From assembly GCA_036674765.1 (NCBI GenBank), contig JARVKI010000055.1, forward strand, positions 124,001 through 188,000: DNA of 64,000 bases, read 5' to 3'. This DNA comes from Seiridium cupressi. Lineage: Eukaryota; Ascomycota; Sordariomycetes; Amphisphaeriales; Sporocadaceae. Position 1 is the first letter of the stretch. Each line of letters begins with the position of its first letter. The position numbers were made by a program, and so were the translations under genes. Under the pieces are notes generated by a model. It was not told the origin of the DNA. It did no database searches and was given only the letters and a program-made list of their open reading frames with translations. Below, piece after piece: positions 56,989 to 64,000 of the stretch.

Positions 56989-58329
56989 GGGCATTGTTTC
57001 GCTCCCATGGCTTTGCATCAGGGCAATGGCTGGATGGTCGAGTGAGGGAACGCCTTGCATCACAGTTGAACTAGCCGAAACATCTCAAATCCAACAGATT
57101 ACCACAATTGATCACTATGAACAATCCAACTCACATCATGTCTCGAAAGCATTGCATCATCATCGTGGACATTACTAAGTATGTCAATTGTCAATCACGC
57201 CTTAGCTGGTAGTGAGCCCTTGATTACTTGACTCGGCCCAGTAAACTCTATCGAATCACAAGTGCTTATCGAGTCAGATGCGCCTCGGATCTTCGCACCC
57301 ATGCGACATCGGACAGAAAATTGTCCAAGGTTGCCGAGCTTTACGCTCGAATCGCGCTTGGTCATCAAGCCGAAGCTAGCAATCCAGAACCCATCACGAG
57401 GAGACCACGGAAAGGCAAAGGCCAGGATAAATTTTTCCACTATCGACTCCGTATGTCCGCCCGCATTCCTCGGATCCATGACGAACGCCGCGAATGCGAT
57501 GATGATACCAAGAAGAAAAAAGTTCAGTCGGATTCCATTCGGAGGGCTTACAATTCTCCGGTCGAGCTTCGCAACCTGGGTTGCGAAGCTGGATTACGCA
57601 CAGGGCCTCGATCTATCCACATGTGATGATGCGATGAGGGATGCCAATGATCATCGGGACTTTTTTCCCTCCTTCTGCCAGCACGAACCACCCGCAACTG
57701 CGCGTGTGCATGCACAAGAGGAGTCATCCGGCCACAGTCACGATAGCGTAGCTACATACACACACAGGCGTAGCCCAACCCTTGTCAATTTGGGCGCACA
57801 TGAATTGTTCGCCAGCGTGGGCACTTGACTCCCTGATCAGGCCGCCAGGTTGCCAGAGCAATCGGCAGGTCAAAGTACTTTCCATGAGCACGATGCACAG
57901 ACACGGCCACCAGACTCGTATGCCGTTTCCCGGTCTTTTCGTATGTACGGGAGATGGAAAGCAATAAGTTTCCACCCGAGGGTCCTCTGCACGGGACTTT
58001 GCTTCTCGCTTCTCCAACTTTGTCCCGCCTTGGATTTTGAAATTGGGGGGACTGGGGTGGAAGGGCCACTGTGGAAATGCCGTGTCACACTGAATCAGAT
58101 GGCGCCAGAGTCGATCTGTGACCCAAGCCTCTGGGTATCCCACGACGCTCGACCCGCACGTTTTCTGTCCAATCACATGTCGGCGTGGGGGAAAGCCAAC
58201 CAAGACCGACCCGCCGATTCAATCTCTCTGAAAACACTGAAACTTTCCGCCTGTCTCGGTTGGGCGTGTACCGGCGTGTGTTCTGGATCCCAGCTCCATC
58301 AGCCAGCCCTCAGCTCTTTGCGTGCGTTT

Positions 58330-58350
58330 GCGTGTTGCGTGTTGCGTGTT
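58330..58350 (+). repeat. Three perfect copies of GCGTGTT
   Basis: Heptamer tandem repeat, preceded by degenerate copies (GTGCGTTT). Simple repeat in non-coding sequence. Confidence 0.85.
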
Positions 58351-60837
58351 GCGCTCAGCCCGGCACCGAGACAATGGCCTCGGCCCTTGATGCCTCTTCT
58401 GGAGCTGGGTACCTGGCTAATGAGCTGAAGATAGGAGATGGCCGTGGTTTTCCAATGGGGAAACCATAAATGGTCCAAGCCACATGCACGAAATTCAGAG
58501 CTGTCGCTTTCCCCTTTGACCGTGCAATTCAGTGGCTTGCTGAGGCAGCGGTCAGGGCTGGTCGGCACTACCTAGTGGCCCACGCAGGAAGTCCCATAGC
58601 GCATCGTACTGTCCGCTGTGTGCAGTATCGTATCGAGGCCTGCGCCGCGATCAATGCTAAGCAGATGTAACAATGCTTTCCGTCATCGTTCGAGGTACAT
58701 GCCGAGAAGGGCGGAGGCAGTGCAAATGCAGCCTTACTCGTTCCGCAATTCTACCTCTGACTGTGCTTGCAATATGCAAACACTCAAATCAGGCCCTTCA
58801 GCTTACGGGCGTCTCAAGCATAGGTCCTTTCTTTTTCCCCTTGCGCGTTATCATCAAGGACCCTGAAAAGGGCCCAGGTGGAGTATCCTAATGCGTCGGG
58901 CCACTAGTCCGGAATAGGTTCCGGCAGAGCTGGGGGAGTCAGCACTGTTGCTACGCTGCCACGTTGTTGGGCTGGCAAGGAGCAGTGGGTGGTGGTCAGC
59001 AACAACATTTGTCACCGCTGTTGGCGTTTGGTAAGGTTTGATTTGATGTCTAGTAATGCTGCGCATTTGGGGTCCCACAACCCACGCATGGACAATGAGA
59101 TATTGTTGCTGATGCCGCCTTGATTTCAACGGGAACTGATTGCCATGGCCGAAGTGGTTTGAGGAGACGAAGCAACCCCGGCGAAGGCTAGTACAATCAA
59201 TTAGTTAGAACCTCTCTTCACACGTAGTCGGACTACGTAGCTGTCTGCTATAGGCGACAACCCATTCACGAACCACTTCGGCACATCTTGAAACAACCGC
59301 CACGAGTCTAGAACGGTGGTCGACCCATTGGAAGCCCAATTTCCACGGTCGTTCTTCTGCCCCGATTGTGACACCCGAGGTCTGGGTACTGTCGAACGCA
59401 CCTAGGTATCAAGCTACCACAGGTGTGTCTATCTGCCCATCGGCCTTACGAACCCCGCCGGCCATGACTCCCAACAGCCCCCGGCCAATCATGTGCCCCC
59501 GTAGCCAGCCGGATCCGTGGTGGTAAAGCCCTCCGTCTGTCCTGTCACTTGTGGGTTGTCACCGGCCTTTTGCAATGCGACCCCGTGGACCCCCCTCCAC
59601 GAGTAGACCGCCGAGAGGCAAATGCGACTTTGTGGTTGGCGCCTTGGGATGAAAGTGCGGTGAAAGTGCAAACGCGGTGGTGTGCCTGGAGCTTAGGCCG
59701 CCGGCATTAGACCACTCGGTATGTGTTGCCGTCGCCGCGACTGGAGCCTGACCGGGGCCCATTTGAGCTCTCACCAGTTTGATCCGGCCTGTTGCATAGT
59801 GGGCTAGCCCTGGGGGAGAATGATCGTGGAGGGGCATTCTCACGTTGGGTAGGAAATATGGTATCTGTTGATATCCAACCAATTGTGTTCTCCAACCCAT
59901 TTCTATGTAGTTGCTTCGCTAGCTTTGCATGTGAAAGTATTGTTAGGTCACAGCTTCAAGTTATTCACGTTACTAGATTGTTCAATATCAATCTTGGGGG
60001 CCCACTGATGCAGTCCTTCACGACTGACTATGGAACGGAGATGGGATTAGGGAGTACAGAACCTCAGGCTCCCAGGCATGATGCATTCAAGTGGCCGTGG
60101 TCGGGCGTTTAGTGGCCAACCCCCAGGAACAGCGTTCAAGTGAACCAAGTTTCGAGTATTAACATGACCATTCGCCAATCATACCTCGAAGAGCATCAAC
60201 TACTCAAGGCACATATGTCTCCAATATCTTCCAGCTTACCACGTGGTAGCCTAACGTGTTCAACATTCCGGGATGCACATAGCGCGTAAACCAATGGCTA
60301 TCCTTGAACAGCTCTTTAGATTACTGGTTTCCTATTGTTCAAACATGTATGCTCCCTTAAGTAAGTAAAATACTTGCTAACTTCTGATGCAAAACCATTA
60401 ATTTGATTGGAATCATAAGTTGTTGGATATTGTACAATCCCATCAACTTAATCTCCTGGCTTTGTCTATCAACATGCAAAAAGGCAGACAGGTGATTCAA
60501 GCCCGCCGGCAATGCACTACAAACAAACATCTGGCACGATCGCAGCGAATAATGATAACAAGACTGGGTCCTGAGATACGATACACAATAGTCATAGCAT
60601 GGAGCCGACTAAGTCCGAACATGCACACTAAAGTCCGGGGCGCATAGCACCTCCACCCCACTCTTCGATCGTCCGCTAAGTGACATCAGGGCGCGAAATT
60701 TTGAGCGCTAACGGAGCTCACAAGCTTCGGGATTATGCAAGCTTCATGTTGTGAGTTCATGCAGTCCAGCTCTACCCAAACTACCTCCGTCGAGTTGCCC
60801 TGTCCTCGATTCTCCCTCAACAACACGAGTCGGCAGC

Positions 60838-62103
60838 ATGAAGGCGTTCCTGCCTCTTGCATTCCCGATACGGGCAGTAGCTTCGAGGCGCGCCCGAGCT
60901 TCTTTCAGCTGCAACTCAACCCTCACGGAACGCCGCACCGTGACAACACGAGCTCCGGGGCGTGGAAACCCCGGGCCGCCACCTACGATAGGCTATGCTC
61001 CCCTACCGAACCGCAAACTCATAGCTATCGCCGGTGTCGATGCTCCAAAGTTCCTTCAGGGCCTCATCACGGCCTCGATTTATAAGCCCGGTGCTCCGTC
61101 GCCCGAAGAAGTCCGAAGCGAGGGTTTCTACACAGCATTCCTGACAGCTCAGGGTCGCGTTCTACACGATGTCTTCATTCACCCGAACCCCCAATTTCAC
61201 GGCATCACAGACGTTCAAAGCAAGGGCGTCCTTCCGGAACAATCATTTTTGCTGGAGGTTGGTGACAGCCATGTCGAAGCGCTCTTTGCGCTGATCAGAC
61301 GGTATAAGCTGCGGAGCTCGTTTGTGCACCGCAAAGTCGAACAAGAGGACTGCTTCGTATACTCGTACTGGAACGAATCCTTCTCAGACCCTACCGGCGT
61401 CCCGGAGCACTTGTCAAAATACGGGAAAGGCGCATACATCACGCGGGACTCACGTGCCCCCGACCTTGGCTGGCGGGTTATCACAAATAACAAGAGGGAA
61501 CTCAAAGTAGACGCAGAAAAGTGCCCACGAAGGGTGTATACAGTACGACGATTCTTGCGTGGAGTAGCCGAAGGACCGGGCGAGATTATTCCGGATAAAA
61601 CACTCCCGCTCGATGCAAATATCGACCTCATGGGCGGCATCGACTTCAGGAAAGGTTGTTATGTAGGCCAGGAGCTCACGATCCGGACGAAACATCGCGG
61701 AGTGGTGCGCAAGCGCATCCTGCCCTGCATGGTGTATGGCGAAGATGAGCCAATGCCCCAGGAACTGGTATATAGAGCCACCCCTGAAAATGAATTGGGC
61801 GCAGCAAGCGTGCCATCCAAGACGGATATTGTTATGGTTGGAAGCACGAGAAAACGACAGACGGGCAACTGGATCGGGGGTATTGGCAACGTAGGGCTGG
61901 CTATGTGCCGGCTTCAGCCCATGACGAATATCGAATTACCTGGAGAGAGTGCTGACGCACCATTTGACACGAGCAGTGAGTTCATGTTCAAGTGGGAGGG
62001 GAGGGAAGGCAAACACCTGAAGGTCAAGCCATTCGTTCCAGACTGGATGCGACAGAAACTGGCGCAGAATACCTCCCATTCTCAGCCAACCCAGCCGCAA
62101 TGA
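60838..62103 (+). CDS. CAF17: Mitochondrial iron-sulfur cluster assembly factor CAF17 (IBA57 type)
   Basis: Folate-binding GcvT-like protein of the mitochondrial matrix needed to assemble 4Fe-4S clusters for aconitase-type enzymes and lipoate synthase. Single exon, 421 residues. The N-terminus (MKAFLPLAFPIRAVASRRAR) is Arg-rich without acids, a typical mitochondrial presequence. Landmarks: LIAIAGVDAPKFLQGLITAS, GFYTAFLTAQGRVLHDVFIH, the signature KGCYVGQELT at 272 with Cys274, and HRGVVRKRILP. The C-terminal domain (GIGNVGLAMCRL) closes the fold. The ATG is the first in the frame; the open frame extends upstream without a Met. The gene is intact and stands alone after a long gene-poor stretch. 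Confidence 0.93.
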   Translation: MKAFLPLAFPIRAVASRRARASFSCNSTLTERRTVTTRAPGRGNPGPPPTIGYAPLPNRKLIAIAGVDAPKFLQGLITASIYKPGAPSPEEVRSEGFYTAFLTAQGRVLHDVFIHPNPQFHGITDVQSKGVLPEQSFLLEVGDSHVEALFALIRRYKLRSSFVHRKVEQEDCFVYSYWNESFSDPTGVPEHLSKYGKGAYITRDSRAPDLGWRVITNNKRELKVDAEKCPRRVYTVRRFLRGVAEGPGEIIPDKTLPLDANIDLMGGIDFRKGCYVGQELTIRTKHRGVVRKRILPCMVYGEDEPMPQELVYRATPENELGAASVPSKTDIVMVGSTRKRQTGNWIGGIGNVGLAMCRLQPMTNIELPGESADAPFDTSSEFMFKWEGREGKHLKVKPFVPDWMRQKLAQNTSHSQPTQPQ

Positions 62104-63758
62104 ACGATAAGATATCTTGTACAATGCCATATATTATTATCATAACAATGTATACTATGAAAAGATCGGCCCGACTCTACTTAGAGCTGATCTTATGATC
62201 AATGCTAAGTCTCATAGGGCATTTCCAATGTACCTATGGCCGTCCCCCAGCTCTTGCTTTTGCGTCGTGGAATTTTTTGCAGATGGCGTGGTTGTTCTTT
62301 TCATATGCCACCTATTGTTGGCTATCATGCTAGACTATAGATGACGAGTCTCGATCTTTGCCAGCAGCGTGGCTTTCGACATTCTGGAGTGGCTCATTGC
62401 CCCCCACCTTGAAAGCTGGAATGGCTGAGGCTTGACGAAGCTGTGACCAGCGAGGCAAACGTCAATTCTATCTAAATATTCACATCGGTTCGCTCATCGA
62501 CCATTGTTTTGCAACTCGAACTGTACGTATGGGTGAACCCCTATAGAGCCACGGCTTCTGGAAGACACTGCTCTGAGAGCATATCGCTGGGGGGAAAATG
62601 TGCAGTCACTGGTTACATGTAAGCATAGATCAATCCATGTATATACATACATCAAACTACATTGTTCGTGTCGAATTCTGATAAGGCAGCTGCCTTATAC
62701 TTTACTGAGTTACAAAGTATCTGCGTGATATCTATTCTGTCATTGGTGATGACTAACCTAGTGCTTTAGAACTGCCTGTAAAGTGTGGGATGAGTATGTT
62801 CCAATAATCCTTAGTAACGGGCCCTCGGAAGGGATGAACAGAGTCGCCGCAACTTCCAGTGACGATTTGGTATCATATTGGACGAAAGGTTTCTTTTTAC
62901 GTCCTTAATATCAACCGAAGCCGGAACTGAGGCATGCCATTTTGGATCTAGTATTAATTGATAAATAATAGGACGACAAATGGACTAGTCTTATATCACG
63001 ATCGAGCTTAATTCAATATTTAAGATGCCGGATTATTATTTTTGTAATTATACATGCTGCTAGAACTGGTCCAAGTGTGTTGGTCTTAGTTAAGGGCTCG
63101 AGCTGCCCGTCCTCTCTAATATTGATCAATGGCCTCGACTAAACAGCCCAAGGTGAGTCATCCCTCAGGGTACAAGACGTTCCAGTGACAATTACTTTAC
63201 TAGGCTACACATTACATAAGTTATCTTCGATTGTCCCATATTACTCCCATAACAACCCTTGAACACTCCAGGCGGATTTGGTTCCATTCCTACCGTTTTC
63301 TCATTCATTGAAAATCGTGGAATCCATTGATGGGTAGTGTGGCGAGCTATAGAGATAAAAGCATCTGAAATCCATCGTACCTTTGCTGCGTTAGGAGTGG
63401 CTACGCAAAACCAAAGCTGGAGAAATAGCCATGACTAACTCGCCGAAGGAAATCACAGTACTAGTTCAGATCATTTTACGAAACTTCTTCAGTAAAGATA
63501 CATAGCGAAGCCTCACGGCTTGGAACCGGCTGTATAGTTGGGTTCTTGGCAAGTTTCACCAACTCCGATCAAAATCCCCGCACCTCTTACCCCTGCCACC
63601 GGAATCCTGAAGCCTAAAATCCTATAAAACGCTGGAGCTAGGACTGATAAGAGACTTGGATTTTCGTTTACGTGGCCTAGTATTTTTATTCTACTCTGGA
63701 GACATACTAGATATCCGGAACTCCTAAATACCCCAATAATTGTGATCGATAGACGAAA
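62104..63758. other. AT-rich intergenic region
   Basis: No supported gene. A possible mini first exon (ATG at 63129, donor GTGAGT after eight codons) is seen but cannot be joined to a following exon. Confidence 0.45.
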
Positions 63759-64000
63759 ATGACCAAGGCTCACGACATCAATGTGCTTATCACGGGCATG
63801 GGTGTGGGTTATCGCTCATTTAAGCCAACATTATAACACTGACTCTTAGTTATAGCCGTACCCTAACGGTATTGGAGGGCATATCGACGTTAATACGTCC
63901 CATCTTATTACGACTCGTGGGCAATTTCCGAAGTTATCTTATGCCCTTTCTCGCCTGTTTGAGGAGTGACCGTTTCCTATTTAAGCGTTTCTGCTAGACT
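63759..64000 (+). CDS. Possible 5' end of a pyroglutamyl-peptidase-like gene (truncated by window)
   Basis: ATG at 63759 opens MTKAHDINVLITGMG; a donor (GTGGGT) follows, and an acceptor (TTATAG, about 63855) leads in phase 0 into PYPNGIGGHIDVNTSHLI. The joined sequence resembles the start of type I pyroglutamyl peptidases (VLVTGFGPF then NPS...), cysteine peptidases that remove N-terminal pyroglutamate. The second exon runs into TGA near 63967, so another intron must follow or the gene is broken. The catalytic residues are not in the window. The call rests on a short, partly remembered resemblance. Confidence 0.3.

Larger units (their letters stand above)
56585..60837. other. Gene-poor 4.25-kb region
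   Basis: No supported gene. Plus-strand frames of 188-192 codons (57262-57828, 57850-58428) overlap each other and minus-strand frames, without domains. Two simple tandem repeats lie at 56953 and 58330. The right end is the CAF17 promoter. Confidence 0.45.

Noticed and set aside
57262..58428. Overlapping plus-strand frames of 188 and 192 codons
   Set aside because: They overlap each other and minus-strand frames, lack domains, and have no splice or promoter context.
1..64000. CRISPR arrays, rRNA, phage or bacterial operon structure
   Set aside because: None seen; introns and gene layout are eukaryotic throughout.

Overview
This window is nuclear DNA of a filamentous ascomycete (Pezizomycotina, most likely Sordariomycetes). 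The evidence is short GT-AG introns of about 45-170 nt with CTRAC-type branch sites, monocistronic genes on both strands, and a gene set typical of plant-associated or saprotrophic moulds (cutinase, feruloyl esterase, LaeA-like methyltransferase, BBE-like oxidoreductase, CWI-type MAP kinase kinase). I see no rRNA, convincing tRNA, CRISPR array or intact transposon. All calls come from reading frames, splice signals and family motifs recognised by eye; no database search was run.

Layout. 0-5 kb: a 5'-truncated cutinase, a LaeA-like methyltransferase whose frame only closes if a 45-nt exon is used, and an epoxide hydrolase. 6.4-17.2 kb: a DRS2-type lipid flippase, a membrane-anchored FAD monooxygenase of the PaxM type, a small secreted cysteine-rich protein in an otherwise empty stretch, and a 3-hydroxyisobutyrate-dehydrogenase-like enzyme. 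18-22.3 kb: a divergent pair, a PTM1-type seven-helix protein (minus) and a U-box cyclophilin of the PPIL2/CYP60 type (plus), sharing a 574-bp promoter region. 23-34.4 kb: an accessory block with a DUF7702-type membrane protein, a broken luciferase-like FMN monooxygenase, a broken MFS drug transporter, an intact feruloyl esterase, the Elongator factor KTI12, and a rhodopsin-domain membrane protein with two in-frame stops. 35.5-41.7 kb: a BBE-like FAD oxidoreductase, a secreted two-exon protein of unknown function and a SET-domain protein. 44.6-62.1 kb: core genes set far apart, namely a cell-wall-integrity MAPKK (MKK1/2 type), the DEAD-box helicase DBP8, an acidic protein possibly related to yeast ECM13, and mitochondrial CAF17. 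A possible pyroglutamyl-peptidase-like 5' end lies at the right edge.

How the genes relate. I see no complete biosynthetic cluster: the tailoring-type enzymes (methyltransferase, epoxide hydrolase, FAD monooxygenase, BBE oxidoreductase) are scattered among housekeeping genes with no PKS, NRPS, terpene cyclase or prenyltransferase. Cutinase and feruloyl esterase fit plant cell-wall attack. The most unusual features are the 25-34.4 kb block of three decayed accessory genes, where most inferred nonsense changes are CpA to TpA (the RIP context), the small cysteine-rich secreted protein at 14.68 kb, and a series of very small exons (6, 21, 34 and 45 nt) that standard gene callers would miss.
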